Of a DNA stretch of 64,000 nt, positions 35,533 through 45,186 are shown piece by piece. Under the pieces are notes generated by a model that ran no database searches, was not told the DNA's origin, and was given only the letters and a program-made list of their open reading frames with translations. This DNA is from Pollutimonas sp. M17 (lineage in GTDB: Bacteria > Pseudomonadota > Gammaproteobacteria > Burkholderiales > Burkholderiaceae_B), in assembly GCF_025836975.1 (NCBI RefSeq), contig NZ_CP107548.1, positions 124,001 through 188,000 on the forward strand, given 5' to 3'. Within the stretch, counting starts at the first letter, position 1, and the number at the start of each line of letters is the position of its first letter. The position numbers and the translations under genes were made by a program.

Positions 35533-36849
35533 TCAGGACTTGGAATCGGTAGGGTTCAGTCGGTATTCGGCGCTGGCGGCATGGGCCTGCAGGCCTTCGC
35601 CGTAGGCCAGCTTGGCTGCAATGCGCCCCAGGAATTGCGCCCCTTCTTGCGAAACCTGGATGAGGCTGGAACGCTTCTGGAAATCATACACGCCCAGGGG
35701 CGAGGAAAACCGCGCGGTGCGCGAGGTGGGCAATACATGATTGGGTCCGGCGCAGTAATCGCCCAGGGCTTCGGAGCTGTAGCGGCCCAGGAAGATGGCG
35801 CCGGCATGGCGGATCTTATCGGCCCACGACTGCGGGTTCTCGGTGGAAATCTCGAGATGTTCGGGCGCGATGTCGTTGGCGATGGCGCAGGCCTCGTCCA
35901 GGTCGGCCACCTGGATCAACGCGCCGCGCTGGCCCAGGCTGGCGCGGATGATGTCGGCGCGCGGCATGGCGGGCAGCAGGCGCTCGATGGCGGCTTCGAC
36001 CTGGTCCAGGTAGGCGGCGTCGGGACAGAGCAGGATGGCCTGGGCGAGTTCGTCGTGCTCGGCCTGCGAGAACAGGTCCATGGCGATCCAGTCGGCCGGC
36101 GTGCTGCCGTCGCCGATGATGAGGATCTCGCTGGGCCCGGCGATCATGTCGATGCCGACGGTGCCGAACACGCGGCGCTTGGCGGCCGCCACGTAGGCGT
36201 TGCCCGGCCCGACGATCTTGTCGACCGCGGCAATGGTTTGCGTGCCGTAGGCCAGCGCGCCCACAGCCTGGGCGCCGCCCATGCCCCAGACGCGGTCCAC
36301 GCCGCCCAGGGCGGCCGCGGCCAGCACGATGGGGTTGCGCGCGCCGTCGGGCGTGGGCGTCACCATGACGACTTCGGGCACGCCGGCCACCTTGGCCGGG
36401 ATGGCATTCATCAGCACCGATGAGGGATAGGCGGCCTTGCCGCCGGGCACGTAAAGGCCCACGCGGTCCAGCGGGGTGACCTTCTGGCCCAGCACCGTGC
36501 CGTCGGCCTCGGTGTAGGTCCAGGTCTGGGACCGCTGGTGCTCGTGGTAGCGCCGCACCCGATCGGCGGCCGATTCCAGCGCGGCGCGCTGATCCGCCGG
36601 AAGCGCGTCCAGCGCGGACAGCCATTCGCGGCGTTCGATCTCCAGCGCCGCGACCGAGGCGGCGGGATGGCGGTCGAATTGCCGCGTGTAATCCAGCACG
36701 GCGCTGTCGCCGTGTTCCCGGACGTTCTTGAGGATCTCGGCCGCCGCGCGTTCGATGGATTCATCCTGGGACGCATCGAAGGCCAGCAGGGTGCGCAGGC
36801 TTTTCCCGAACTGGTCGGACTGGGTGCTAAGGCGTTTGATCAATGACAT
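35533..36849 (-). CDS. hisD: Histidinol dehydrogenase
   Basis: A 438-residue NAD-dependent zinc enzyme for the last two steps (histidinol to histidine). Typical parts: [74 protein letters not shown], and [17 protein letters not shown] with the catalytic region. hisC (the aminotransferase), usually downstream of hisD in Burkholderiales, is absent between hisD and hisB here. The ATG at 36849 lies 22 bp after a perfect 24-bp palindrome, suggesting separate control from hisG. Confidence 0.97.
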   Translation of the reverse strand: MSLIKRLSTQSDQFGKSLRTLLAFDASQDESIERAAAEILKNVREHGDSAVLDYTRQFDRHPAASVAALEIERREWLSALDALPADQRAALESAADRVRRYHEHQRSQTWTYTEADGTVLGQKVTPLDRVGLYVPGGKAAYPSSVLMNAIPAKVAGVPEVVMVTPTPDGARNPIVLAAAALGGVDRVWGMGGAQAVGALAYGTQTIAAVDKIVGPGNAYVAAAKRRVFGTVGIDMIAGPSEILIIGDGSTPADWIAMDLFSQAEHDELAQAILLCPDAAYLDQVEAAIERLLPAMPRADIIRASLGQRGALIQVADLDEACAIANDIAPEHLEISTENPQSWADKIRHAGAIFLGRYSSEALGDYCAGPNHVLPTSRTARFSSPLGVYDFQKRSSLIQVSQEGAQFLGRIAAKLAYGEGLQAHAASAEYRLNPTDSKS

Positions 36850-36870
36850 GATGGAAGGGACAGCAATGGC

Positions 36871-36894
36871 GGTATACACCAATGAGTGTATACC
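36871..36894. promoter_or_regulatory. Perfect palindrome upstream of hisD, candidate operator
   Basis: GGTATACAC (36871-36879) and GTGTATACC (36886-36894) are exact 9-bp complements around caatga. It lies in the 93-bp hisG-hisD gap, 22 bp before the hisD start. There is no T-run after it in either direction, so it reads as a protein-binding site. The GTATAC core resembles GntR-type operators, but the binding protein is unknown. Confidence 0.6.
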
Positions 36895-36942
36895 GTAACC
36901 GGATATTGATTCAGGCGCGGCGCCGGGCGGCTGGGCAAAGGG

Positions 36943-37632
36943 TCAGCGGGCTCCTCCGCCATCTTGCGCCGAGGCCCGGGCAAAGGCGTCGATCAGTGGC
37001 TGCAGCTTGGCCGATCGGGTCTTCAACGAGGCCTGGTTGACGATCAGGCGCGATGAAATCTGGGCGACTTCCTCGACGGCGACCAGATTGTTGGCCTTCA
37101 GTGTTCCGCCCGTGGAGACCAGGTCGACGATGGCGTCGGCCAGGCCCACCAGGGGGGCGAGCTCCATGGAGCCGTACAGCTTGATCAGGTCCACGTAGAC
37201 CCCCTTGCCGGCAAAGTGCTCGCGGGCGGCCTGCACGTATTTGGTGGCCACGCGCAGGCGCGATCCCTGGCGCACGGCGGCCTCGTAGTCGAAGCCCTGT
37301 CGCACGGCCACGCACAGGCGGCATCGGGCGATGTTCAGGTCGATGGGCTGGTACAGGCCGCCCGGATGGGTGGCGGCATGCTCATACAGCACGTCCTTGC
37401 CGGCAATGCCGAAGTCGGCGGCGCCGTACTGCACATAGGTGGGCACGTCGGAGGCGCGCACGATGATCAATTGCAGATCGGGGCTGCTGGTGGGCAGGAT
37501 CAGCTTGCGCGAGGTTTCGGGATTCTCGCCGACCTGCACGCCCGCCGCCGCGAGCAGCGGCATGGTTTCATCGAAAATGCGCCCTTTGGACAGGGCGAGC
37601 GTCAGGGGTTTATCAAGGCTGGCAGGGCTCAT
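36943..37632 (-). CDS. hisG: ATP phosphoribosyltransferase, short form
   Basis: A 229-residue enzyme for the first step of histidine synthesis. N-terminus [24 protein letters not shown] loop region [20 protein letters not shown]. It is the short HisG type without the C-terminal regulatory domain (long forms are about 300 residues). Such enzymes need HisZ for activity and feedback control, and hisZ is not in this window. It overlaps the murA stop by four bases. Confidence 0.96.
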   Translation of the reverse strand: MSPASLDKPLTLALSKGRIFDETMPLLAAAGVQVGENPETSRKLILPTSSPDLQLIIVRASDVPTYVQYGAADFGIAGKDVLYEHAATHPGGLYQPIDLNIARCRLCVAVRQGFDYEAAVRQGSRLRVATKYVQAAREHFAGKGVYVDLIKLYGSMELAPLVGLADAIVDLVSTGGTLKANNLVAVEEVAQISSRLIVNQASLKTRSAKLQPLIDAFARASAQDGGGAR

Positions 37633-38894
37633 GCGGCTTCCCGTTTCACGCGTTGAATATGGGCGCCGACCGAGCGCAGCTTCTCTTCCATGCGCTCATA
37701 GCCGCGGTCCAGGTGGTAGATGCGTTCGACGGTGGTTTCGCCAAAGGCGGCCAGGCCGGCGATGACCAGGCTGGCCGAGGCGCGCAGGTCGGTGGCCATG
37801 ACGGTGGCGCCCGACAGCTGGGGCACGCCCGTGACGACGGCGGTGTGTCCGTCGATGTCGATCTGGGCGCCCATGCGGCCCAGCTCCTGGACGTGCATGT
37901 AGCGGTTCTCGAAGATGTTTTCCACGATGACGGCCGTGCCGTCGGCGATGGTGTTCAGCGCCATCAGCTGGGCCTGCATGTCGGTGGGGAAGCCGGGGTA
38001 CTCGCGCGTGCGGAAACCAGTGGCGCGCGGGCGCTTGTTCATGGAGCAGCGTATCCAGTCGTCGCCGCATTCGATGGACAACCCCGCTTCCTGGAGCTTG
38101 TCCAGGGTGGCGCCCATGGTGCCCGGAGCCGCCTGGCGCAGCACGATCTCGCCGCCCGCGGCGCCTACCGCGCACAGAAAGGTGCCCGCTTCGATGCGGT
38201 CCGCCACCACGCGGTGGCGGGCGCCATGCAGGCTGTCCACGCCGTCGATCACGATGCGGTCGCCGCCGTGGCCCTGGATGCGCGCGCCCATCTTGATCAG
38301 CAGCTCGGCCAGATCCACGATTTCGGGTTCGCGCGCGGCGTTCTCCAGCGTGGTGCGCCCTTCGGCCAGCACGGCGGCCATCATCAGGTTCTCGGTGCCG
38401 GTCACGGTGACCATGTCGGTGCGTATCGACGCGCCCTTCAGGCGTTTGGCCTTGGCGACCACGAAGCCGTGCTCGATCCTGATTTCGGCGCCCATGGCCT
38501 CCAGGCCCTTGATGTGCTGGTCGACGGGGCGCTGGCCGATGGCGCAGCCGCCGGGCAGGCTGACGCGGGCCTCGCCGAAGCGCGACAGCAGCGGACCCAG
38601 CACCAGTATGGACGCGCGCATGGTCTTGACCAGTTCGTAGGGGGCTTCCAGGCTGTGGATCTGCGCGGCGCTCAGCTGCACGGCGCCGTCGCGGCTGCGC
38701 TCGGAGCGGACGCCCATGCGGTCGAGCAGCTTCAGTGTCGTCCCGATGTCGTTCAGGTCGGGCACGTTTTCCAGCAGGATGCTGTCGGCCGTGAGCAGGC
38801 TGGCGCACAGGATGGGCAGCGCCGCATTCTTGGCGCCCGACACGGTGATTTCGCCGCTCAGGCGGTTGCCGCCGACGATCTGGAGTTTATCCAT
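37629..38894 (-). CDS. murA: UDP-N-acetylglucosamine 1-carboxyvinyltransferase
   Basis: A 421-residue enzyme for the first committed step of peptidoglycan synthesis. Substrate Lys K22 in [12 protein letters not shown] and the PEP-binding/fosfomycin target Cys C117 in [19 protein letters not shown]. Cytoplasmic. Its start overlaps ibaG by 8 bp, and its stop overlaps hisG by 4 bp, linking cell-wall and histidine genes in one transcript. Confidence 0.98.
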   Translation of the reverse strand: MDKLQIVGGNRLSGEITVSGAKNAALPILCASLLTADSILLENVPDLNDIGTTLKLLDRMGVRSERSRDGAVQLSAAQIHSLEAPYELVKTMRASILVLGPLLSRFGEARVSLPGGCAIGQRPVDQHIKGLEAMGAEIRIEHGFVVAKAKRLKGASIRTDMVTVTGTENLMMAAVLAEGRTTLENAAREPEIVDLAELLIKMGARIQGHGGDRIVIDGVDSLHGARHRVVADRIEAGTFLCAVGAAGGEIVLRQAAPGTMGATLDKLQEAGLSIECGDDWIRCSMNKRPRATGFRTREYPGFPTDMQAQLMALNTIADGTAVIVENIFENRYMHVQELGRMGAQIDIDGHTAVVTGVPQLSGATVMATDLRASASLVIAGLAAFGETTVERIYHLDRGYERMEEKLRSVGAHIQRVKREAA

Positions 38895-39135
38895 TCGGGT
38901 TCGCCTTGTACTCGGCCGGCGTCAGGGTGCGCATGGACAGTGCGTGGATCTCGGCCTTCATGCGCTCGCCCAGCGCGCTGTACACCAGCTGGTGGCGGGC
39001 GATAAGGCGCTTGCCCTCGAAGGCGGGGCTGACGATCAGTGCTTCGAAGTGGGAGCCGTCGCCCTGAACCTCAAGATGCTCGCAGGCAAGATGGTCGGCG
39101 ATGTACTGGCGTACTTGTTCGGGGGTGGGCAGCAT
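38887..39135 (-). CDS. ibaG: BolA/IbaG family protein
   Basis: An 82-residue BolA-like protein: [20 protein letters not shown] and [22 protein letters not shown], with the conserved His used for iron-sulfur binding with monothiol glutaredoxins. The neighbouring murA and mla genes give the ibaG-murA order seen in many proteobacteria. Confidence 0.93.
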   Translation of the reverse strand: MLPTPEQVRQYIADHLACEHLEVQGDGSHFEALIVSPAFEGKRLIARHQLVYSALGERMKAEIHALSMRTLTPAEYKANPNG

Positions 39136-39140
39136 AAGGA

Positions 39141-39935
39141 TCAGTTCCGAAGTTTATAGCCGCTGGCCAGCAGGCGCAGGGCGAAAAGACAAAGCGCGGC
39201 GAACACGGCCGCCACGACGGCCAGGCTTTGCCACGGCGATACGTCCGATACCGAGAAGAAGCCGTAGCGGAATCCGTCTATGGTGTAGAAGACCGGGTTC
39301 CAGCGCGAAACGGCCTGCCAGAACGGCGGCAGGCTGTGTATGGAGTAGAACACGCCGGACAGGAAGGTGGCGGGCATGATCAGGAAGTTCTGGAAGGCGG
39401 CCAGCTGGTCGAACTTTTCGGACCACAGGCCGGCGACGATGCCCAATGTGCCCATGATGCCGCAGGAAAGCACGGCGAAGGCCAGCACCCACAGCGCATT
39501 GCTGACGGGCAGCGGCACGAAGAACAGCGCCACTAGCCAAACACAGGCGCCCACGCATAGGCCGCGGGCGATGGAGGCCAGTATGTAGGCGCTGAAGATT
39601 TCCCGGTGCGACAGCGGCGGCAGCAGGATGAACACCAGGTTGCCGGTGATGCGGCTCTGGATGAGCGACGACGAGGGGTTGGCAAAGGAGTTCTGCAGCA
39701 TGCTCATCATCATGAGCCCCGGGATCAGGAAGGAGGTATAGGGCACGGTGCCGTACACCTGTACCCGGCCTTCCAGCACATGGGCGAAGATCAGCAGATA
39801 GAGCAGGGCGGTCAGGACCGGGGCGGCGATGGTCTGGAAGGCGACCTTCCAGAAACGCAGCAGCTCCTTGCGCAGCAGGGTCGGGAAACCGGAGCCCAGG
39901 TCGTCGCGCGGCGTGATCAGCGGTGTGGAGCTCAT
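39141..39935 (-). CDS. ABC-2 type exporter permease (YadH/NodJ-like)
   Basis: A 264-residue inner-membrane protein with six hydrophobic segments and the ABC-2 hallmark regions YTSFLIPGLMMMSMLQNSFA and FLSGVFYSIHSLPPFWQAVS. It overlaps the ATPase gene by four bases, forming a transporter pair. The substrate is unknown; the pair sits between mla and ibaG-murA genes, so an envelope-related export is possible. Confidence 0.93.
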   Translation of the reverse strand: MSSTPLITPRDDLGSGFPTLLRKELLRFWKVAFQTIAAPVLTALLYLLIFAHVLEGRVQVYGTVPYTSFLIPGLMMMSMLQNSFANPSSSLIQSRITGNLVFILLPPLSHREIFSAYILASIARGLCVGACVWLVALFFVPLPVSNALWVLAFAVLSCGIMGTLGIVAGLWSEKFDQLAAFQNFLIMPATFLSGVFYSIHSLPPFWQAVSRWNPVFYTIDGFRYGFFSVSDVSPWQSLAVVAAVFAALCLFALRLLASGYKLRN

Positions 39936-40723
39936 GCCGTTACCCCCAGGAACTCATCGTTGTGCATGATGCGCACGAAGGCGTCCTCCAGGTCGGTGCC
40001 GCCAACCCGCGCCAGCAGCGCCTGCGTGGTGTCCAGGGCGACCACCTGGCCGCTTTTCAGCATGGCGATGCGGCCGCACAGGGCCTCGGCCTCTTCCAGA
40101 TAGTGGGTCGTCAGCAATATGGTGTGGCCCGCCTTGTTGAGCCGCGCGATGAAATCCCACAGCGTGCGGCGCAGGTCGACGTCGACCCCCGCGGTGGGTT
40201 CGTCCAGGATGATGACCGGGGGGCGGTGCACCAGCGCCTGGGCCACCAGCACCCGGCGCTTCATGCCGCCGGACAAGGCGCGCATATTGGTGTCGGCCTT
40301 GTCCGCCAGGCCCAGGTTGCTCAGGACCTCGTCTATCCAGTCGTCATTGTTGCGCAGGCCGAAATAGCCCGACTGCAGGCGCAGGGTCTCGCGCACGGTG
40401 AAGAAGGGGTCGTACACGATTTCCTGGGGCACCACACCCAGCATGCGGCGCGATTGCTTGAAATCGGCGACCACGTCGTGGCCGCAGACGCGGGCCGTGC
40501 CCGAGGAGGCCCGGGCCAGGCCGGCCAGTATGGAAATCAACGTGGTCTTGCCCGCGCCGTTGGGTCCCAGCAAGCCGAAGAACTCGCCGTACTCGACGGT
40601 GAGGCTGACGTTGTTCAGCGCCTGAAAGCCTTGTGCGGCGGGCGAGGACGAAAGCCAGCGTTTCCAGCCGCCGCCGGGCGGCGCGTATATTTTCGAGACG
40701 TTTTCTAGAATAAGGGCGGACAT
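39932..40723 (-). CDS. ABC-2 type exporter ATPase (YadG-like)
   Basis: A 263-residue ATPase with Walker A GPNGAGKTTL, signature LSGGMKRRV and Walker B VIILDEPTAGVD. It pairs with the ABC-2 permease. The start codon lies only 8 bp after the T-run of a strong hairpin, and no standard Shine-Dalgarno is visible (the bases before ATG are attgcctc), so translation start or leader control may be unusual. Confidence 0.94.
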   Translation of the reverse strand: MSALILENVSKIYAPPGGGWKRWLSSSPAAQGFQALNNVSLTVEYGEFFGLLGPNGAGKTTLISILAGLARASSGTARVCGHDVVADFKQSRRMLGVVPQEIVYDPFFTVRETLRLQSGYFGLRNNDDWIDEVLSNLGLADKADTNMRALSGGMKRRVLVAQALVHRPPVIILDEPTAGVDVDLRRTLWDFIARLNKAGHTILLTTHYLEEAEALCGRIAMLKSGQVVALDTTQALLARVGGTDLEDAFVRIMHNDEFLGVTA

Positions 40724-40731
40724 GAGGCAAT

Positions 40732-40771
40732 AAAAAAAGCTCGGCCCGAATGAGCCAAGCTTTGCATTATA
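40732..40771 (-). terminator. Terminator-like hairpin and -10 element before the ABC exporter ATPase gene
   Basis: On the minus strand an 11-bp stem with two G-T pairs (40752-40762 with 40737-40747, loop attc) is followed by seven T (40732-40738), a good intrinsic terminator for mlaC. It abuts the ATG at 40723. A perfect TATAAT (40766-40771, minus strand) sits immediately upstream of the stem, so transcription could also start at the hairpin and make it a leader structure. Confidence 0.75.
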
Positions 40772-40817
40772 GTAGGTCGGCGCAGGCCCGGGACGGCCGT
40801 GCGCCGCGCGAGCCGGG

Positions 40818-41474
40818 TCAGCGATTGTTCTGGTTCAGGGCGGCGATAAGGCCGTCGATGCCGTTTTGCGTTATTTGCTGCGCAAATTGATTGCGGTAGT
40901 TCTGGATCAGCCAGATTCCTTCCACGTTCAGGTCGTATATCTTCCAGCCTTGCGCGGTTTTTTCCAGGCGGTAATCGATGCCGACCGACGGCCCGTTGCC
41001 CTGGGAAAGCGTGGAGCGCACGACGACGTCGTCCGCCTTGGCATCGCCCCGGAAAGGCAGCATGGTGAAGGCCGACTTCTGATCCACGCGGGTAAAGGCG
41101 CCGCTATAGGTGCGGATGAGCGTGCCCTTGAACGCCTCGACCAGGTCGCGCTGCTGCTGCGGCGTGGCCTGGCGCCAGTAGCGGCCGGCCGCCAGGCGCG
41201 TGGTCTTCTCGAAGTTCACATAAGGCAGCACGTACTCGTTGATGACCTTGTTGATGCTGGCCATGTCGCCGGATTTCACGGCCCGGTCCTTCTTGACGGC
41301 TTCCAGGGCGTTGTCGGCGACGGCCTGGACGAAATCGTTGGGCGCGCTGCTGGCGTCGACCCGGCTTTCAGCCAGCGCCGCGCCGCTTGCCAGCCAGGAC
41401 AGGCTCAGGAAGCCGGCCGCGGCAAGACGCAAGATGCCGGACAATGGAAATACGGAACGGATGAAACTGTACAT
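40818..41474 (-). CDS. mlaC: Phospholipid-transport periplasmic protein MlaC
   Basis: A 218-residue protein with a signal peptide (cleavage near AALA|ES) and the MlaC/Ttg2 core: VINEYVLPYVNFEKTTRLAA, RYWRQATPQQQRDLVEAFKG and GWKIYDLNVEGIWLIQNYRN. It shuttles phospholipids between MlaA in the outer membrane and the MlaFED complex. It follows mlaA by 11 bp. Confidence 0.95.
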   Translation of the reverse strand: MYSFIRSVFPLSGILRLAAAGFLSLSWLASGAALAESRVDASSAPNDFVQAVADNALEAVKKDRAVKSGDMASINKVINEYVLPYVNFEKTTRLAAGRYWRQATPQQQRDLVEAFKGTLIRTYSGAFTRVDQKSAFTMLPFRGDAKADDVVVRSTLSQGNGPSVGIDYRLEKTAQGWKIYDLNVEGIWLIQNYRNQFAQQITQNGIDGLIAALNQNNR

Positions 41475-41485
41475 AAAGACTCCTG

Positions 41486-42334
41486 TTACTGGGCCGCCTT
41501 GCTTGCACCCGCGTCAGGCGAGGCGCCTGTATCGGCGGCATCGACGTCGTCCGAGTAGTCGGGCAGGCTGCCGTCATCGGAGTAGTCGGGTGGGGCGGCG
41601 CCGTCGCGTCGGCTGTTCACCTGAGCGTTGCGCCGCTGTATGTAAGCGTCGCGAATAAAGCTGTAGCGGTCAAGCGCCACCTCGTTAACAAGTTTATCGG
41701 CATCGAGCAGGCTTGCACGGGTATCGACCGCATACAGGCCGATGATGGAATTGCGCAGGGGCACGTTGTCGATTTCAAACACGGGGGTGACCGGCGACAC
41801 GCCGGCGGCGAAGGTGCCCAGCGTGGCGGTGCCGTCGCGCACCGAACTGGATCCGAGGATGGGCAGCACGACATAAGGGCCGGAATCGAAGCCCCAGACA
41901 CCCAGCGTGACGCCGAAGTCGTTGGGGATGCGCTTGGCGCCATTCATGGATGCGACGTCGATGCAGCCGCCCAGGCCCATGGTGGAATTGAACAGCACCC
42001 GGCCCAGGGTATTGAAGAAGTCATGCCCCCGGCCTTGCAGGAAGCTGTTGATGGCCGACCAGACATCGCCCAGGTTGCTGAAAACGTTGTGGATACAGGT
42101 TTGCGCCGGGTCGGGCATGAGCTGGTCGTAGCCCATGGCGATGGGCTTCAGCAGGGCGCGGTCGACGGTGTCGTTGAACGCGAACATGCTGCGGTTGTAG
42201 CTTTCCCAGGGATCGTCCGGGTTGGGATGGGCAACGGTTGCGCAGCCGGTGGCGAGCACCGTTGCGCCCAGCAGGCTGCCCAGGCGGACGAGCCGCTTTG
42301 CGTTGGAAAGGGACGGAGTATCGGGTATCTTCAT
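41486..42334 (-). CDS. mlaA: Outer-membrane lipoprotein MlaA (VacJ)
   Basis: A 282-residue lipoprotein with lipobox LATGC31, followed by DPWESYNRSMFAFNDTVDRA and IDVASMNGAKRIPNDFGVTL, typical of VacJ. The C-terminus has a low-complexity acidic tail with two PDYSDD repeats. In E. coli mlaA is unlinked; here it is inside the mla operon between mlaD and mlaC. Confidence 0.95.
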   Translation of the reverse strand: MKIPDTPSLSNAKRLVRLGSLLGATVLATGCATVAHPNPDDPWESYNRSMFAFNDTVDRALLKPIAMGYDQLMPDPAQTCIHNVFSNLGDVWSAINSFLQGRGHDFFNTLGRVLFNSTMGLGGCIDVASMNGAKRIPNDFGVTLGVWGFDSGPYVVLPILGSSSVRDGTATLGTFAAGVSPVTPVFEIDNVPLRNSIIGLYAVDTRASLLDADKLVNEVALDRYSFIRDAYIQRRNAQVNSRRDGAAPPDYSDDGSLPDYSDDVDAADTGASPDAGASKAAQ

Positions 42335-42386
42335 TTTTGTATTCGCGAGGCAACGGACTGGGAATTGTAAACCGCTGTTTCAGATT

Positions 42387-42884
42387 TCAAGGTTTGGATG
42401 CCGGGGAGGCGTTTGAATCGGCGCCGCCTTCCTTGCTTGCCGAACTGTACAGGAATTTGCTGATCAACTCTTCCAGCACGACCGCGCTTTGCGTGTACTG
42501 GATTTCGCTGTCCTGCTTCAGCATCTTTTCTTCGCCCCCCGGAGTGATGCCGATGTACTGTTCGCCCAGCAGGCCCGACGTCAGGATGGAGGCCGACGAA
42601 TCGCTGGGAAATTCGTACTGCTGCTCCAGATCCAGCGTGGCGACGGCCTGGTAGCGCTGATTGTCGAAGCCTATGCTGGCCACCCGTCCCACCACGACGC
42701 CGCTGCTTTTCACCGGCGCGCGCACCTTGAGGCCGCCCAGATTGTCGAAATGGGCCTGCACCTGATAGGTGGGGGCGAACGAGAACGAGCTCATGTTGCC
42801 GGCCCGCAAGGCCAGGAATACCAGGGCGATGGCGCCCAGCAGTACGAACAGGCCAACCCAGAAATCGGTTTTTTCACGCGTCAT
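42387..42884 (-). CDS. mlaD: MCE-domain phospholipid-transport protein MlaD
   Basis: A 165-residue protein with one N-terminal membrane helix (FWVGLFVLLGAIALVFLALR) and an MCE domain (VQAHFDNLGGLKVRAPVKSS, GLLGEQYIGITPGGEEKML). MlaD hexamers sit on the MlaFE transporter in the periplasm. A Ser/Ala-rich tail follows. Confidence 0.96.
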   Translation of the reverse strand: MTREKTDFWVGLFVLLGAIALVFLALRAGNMSSFSFAPTYQVQAHFDNLGGLKVRAPVKSSGVVVGRVASIGFDNQRYQAVATLDLEQQYEFPSDSSASILTSGLLGEQYIGITPGGEEKMLKQDSEIQYTQSAVVLEELISKFLYSSASKEGGADSNASPASKP

Positions 42885-42903
42885 GATTAATCCATGTATG
42901 TCG

Positions 42904-43692
42904 TTAATTGCTGAACATCAGCGCGGTCAGTACAAAATCCAGCCCCAGCACCAGCAGCGAACCGGTGACGACGGTGCGCGTGGTGGCGCGCGACACCCCT
43001 TCGGGCGTGGGCTTGGCCGTCCAGCCGGCGTGCAGGGCGACCAGCGTGACCGCTATGCCGAACACCACGCTCTTGATCACGCCGTTCAGGATGTCGTTGA
43101 AGATGTCCACGCCGTTCTGCATTTGCGACCAGAAAGCGCCGGGATCGATGCCGATGAGCAGCACGCCCACGATCCATCCGCCGATGATGCCCACCATGGA
43201 AAACACGGCGGCCAGCACCGGCATGGCGATGACGCCGCCCCAGAAGCGAGGCGCCAGCACCCGCCGTATCGGGTCCACGGCCATGACTTCCATGGCGGCA
43301 ATCTGCTCGCCGGCTTTCATCAGGCCGATCTCCGCGGTCAGCGAAGTGCCGGCGCGGCCGGCAAACAGCAGCGCCGTCACCACCGGCCCCAATTCGCGCG
43401 TCAGCGAAAGCGCCACCAGCAGGCCCAGGGCTTCCTCGGAGCCGTAGCGATTCAGCGTGTAATAGCCTTGCAGGCCCAGCACGAAGCCTACGAATAGGCC
43501 CGATACCGCAATGATGAGCAGGGAATAGTTGCCGATGAAATGGATTTGTTGCGTGACCAGCCCGGGGCGCCGGAGCGCCACGCCGCTGCGAATCAGGATG
43601 GCGCCGGTCAGCCGCATGAAGGCGCCCAGCCCGGTGATGCCCCGGCGCACCCGACCGCCTAGCGTCGCAATGGATTGGACGGGAGATATCAT
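42904..43692 (-). CDS. mlaE: Phospholipid ABC transporter permease MlaE
   Basis: A 262-residue permease with the MlaE/YrbE signature [20 protein letters not shown] and [20 protein letters not shown]. The ATG at 43692 overlaps the mlaF stop by four bases; an in-frame extension inside mlaF is rejected. Confidence 0.96.
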   Translation of the reverse strand: MISPVQSIATLGGRVRRGITGLGAFMRLTGAILIRSGVALRRPGLVTQQIHFIGNYSLLIIAVSGLFVGFVLGLQGYYTLNRYGSEEALGLLVALSLTRELGPVVTALLFAGRAGTSLTAEIGLMKAGEQIAAMEVMAVDPIRRVLAPRFWGGVIAMPVLAAVFSMVGIIGGWIVGVLLIGIDPGAFWSQMQNGVDIFNDILNGVIKSVVFGIAVTLVALHAGWTAKPTPEGVSRATTRTVVTGSLLVLGLDFVLTALMFSN

Positions 43693-44516
43693 GGACGTCC
43701 TGTGTGTTGGCCCAGCCACTTCGTGAACGCGGGCGTGGCGGGGTAATGAAAGGCGATGGGCCCGTCGGGCTCGCCGTTCAGGAACTGGCGCACATAAGGA
43801 TCCTGCGAGCCGGAAAGCGCTTGCGGCGTTCCGCTGGCGATCAGCTTGCCCTGGCCCACCATATACACCTGGTCGGCGATGGCGAAGGATTCGGCCACGT
43901 CATGGGTGATCAGGATGGAGGCGCAGTGCAGGCGGTCGGTCAGGCTGCGTATCAGCTGCGCGGTAATGCCCAGCGAGATCGGGTCCAGTCCGGCAAAGGG
44001 CTCGTCGTACAGAACCAGCTCGGGTTCCAGGACCACGGCGCGGGCCAGCGCCACGCGCCGGGCCATGCCGCCGGAGATCTCCGAGATATTGAGATGGGCC
44101 GCGGCGCGCAGGCCGACCGCATCCAGCTTGTCGAGCACGCGCTCGACGATCTGGCTTTCCGACACCTGGGTGTGCTCGCGCAGGGGGAAGGCCACATTCT
44201 CGAATACGTTCAGGTCGGTGAACAGGGCGCCTTGCTGGAACAGCACCCCCATGCGCTGCCGCACTTCGCGCAGGCCTTCGCCCGTCAGCGCGGCGATGTC
44301 CTGGCCGAATACCCGTATGGATCCCTTTTGCGCCGTGATCTGGCCAGTGGCCGCGCGCAGCAGCGTGGTCTTGCCCGAGCCCGAGCCGCCCATCATGGCC
44401 ACGACCTGTCCGCGCCGGACCTCCAGGCCGATGCCCTGCAGCACCGTGAAGTCGCCATAGCCCAGCGACACATCGGTGAACGTTACGAGAGGGTCAGAGA
44501 CGGTTTGCGAATTCAT
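43689..44516 (-). CDS. mlaF: Phospholipid ABC transporter ATPase MlaF
   Basis: A 275-residue ATPase with Walker [12 protein letters not shown], signature [14 protein letters not shown] and Walker [14 protein letters not shown]. The start at MNSQTVSDP is chosen because the 42 upstream in-frame residues are not family-like. First gene of mlaFEDAC. No mlaB (STAS domain) gene is found downstream; only 94 bp separate mlaC from the next gene. Confidence 0.95.
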   Translation of the reverse strand: MNSQTVSDPLVTFTDVSLGYGDFTVLQGIGLEVRRGQVVAMMGGSGSGKTTLLRAATGQITAQKGSIRVFGQDIAALTGEGLREVRQRMGVLFQQGALFTDLNVFENVAFPLREHTQVSESQIVERVLDKLDAVGLRAAAHLNISEISGGMARRVALARAVVLEPELVLYDEPFAGLDPISLGITAQLIRSLTDRLHCASILITHDVAESFAIADQVYMVGQGKLIASGTPQALSGSQDPYVRQFLNGEPDGPIAFHYPATPAFTKWLGQHTGRP

Positions 44517-44619
44517 GGGCGTTTGCCTGATGATAAGCCCTGCATTGTATCCTTTTACCGTGTTTTGCCTTGTTTGCGGATATTTCTGTTTCACCCGTGC
44601 TATATACGGCCATGCATCG

Positions 44620-45147
44620 TCAGGCCGGCTGCACCAGCACAAACAGCAGCCCGCCCAATCCCAATAGAAGAAAAGGGCTGACGCGGGTGTAAAGCAGCGC
44701 CACCGTCGACGCCGCTGCGACGCCCCAGGCCCAGATGCCGCCCTCCGCTGCCTGAAGAATGGTCCCGGTGGCAGCCAGGATCATGCCGGCTGCCACCGGA
44801 ACCAGGCCGCGCTCGATGGCGATGATCATGGGGCGGCCCTCATAGCGCGCCCACAGCTTGGCCAGGTAATACACCAGCACGGCTGATGGCACGAAGATGG
44901 CGAAGGAGGCGACCAGCGCCCCGGCCAGGCCGGCCGCCTGCCATCCCACCAGTGTGACCAGCAGAGTTTTAGGCCCGGGCGCCAGGCGGGACAAGGCGAA
45001 CATATCCAGGAATTCAGTATTCGTGATCCATTGATGCACGACCACCGACTGCTGGTGTATGGCCGGAATGATGCTTTGCCCGCCGCCTATGGTCAGGAAA
45101 GACAGGGGGGCAAAAACGCGTACGAATTGAATCAGTATTTCGGCCAT
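44620..45147 (-). CDS. Chromate transporter, ChrA C-terminal-type half
   Basis: A 175-residue CHR-domain membrane protein: FLTIGGGQSIIPAIHQQSVV and LSRLAPGPKTLLVTLVGWQA. It pairs with the gene 39 bp upstream, the other half of a short-chain (two-gene) ChrA system. CHR proteins export chromate by proton exchange; some move other anions. Each half has its own start and about the normal half length, so it is not a broken chrA. Confidence 0.9.
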   Translation of the reverse strand: MAEILIQFVRVFAPLSFLTIGGGQSIIPAIHQQSVVVHQWITNTEFLDMFALSRLAPGPKTLLVTLVGWQAAGLAGALVASFAIFVPSAVLVYYLAKLWARYEGRPMIIAIERGLVPVAAGMILAATGTILQAAEGGIWAWGVAAASTVALLYTRVSPFLLLGLGGLLFVLVQPA

Positions 45148-45186
45148 GGGGAGGATCTGGAAATCGAAAGAATTGAGCGGGACGGT

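Noticed and set aside
37653-39005. A 450-codon plus-strand frame opposite murA
   Set aside because: It is antisense to murA and ibaG, has low-complexity composition and no family features.
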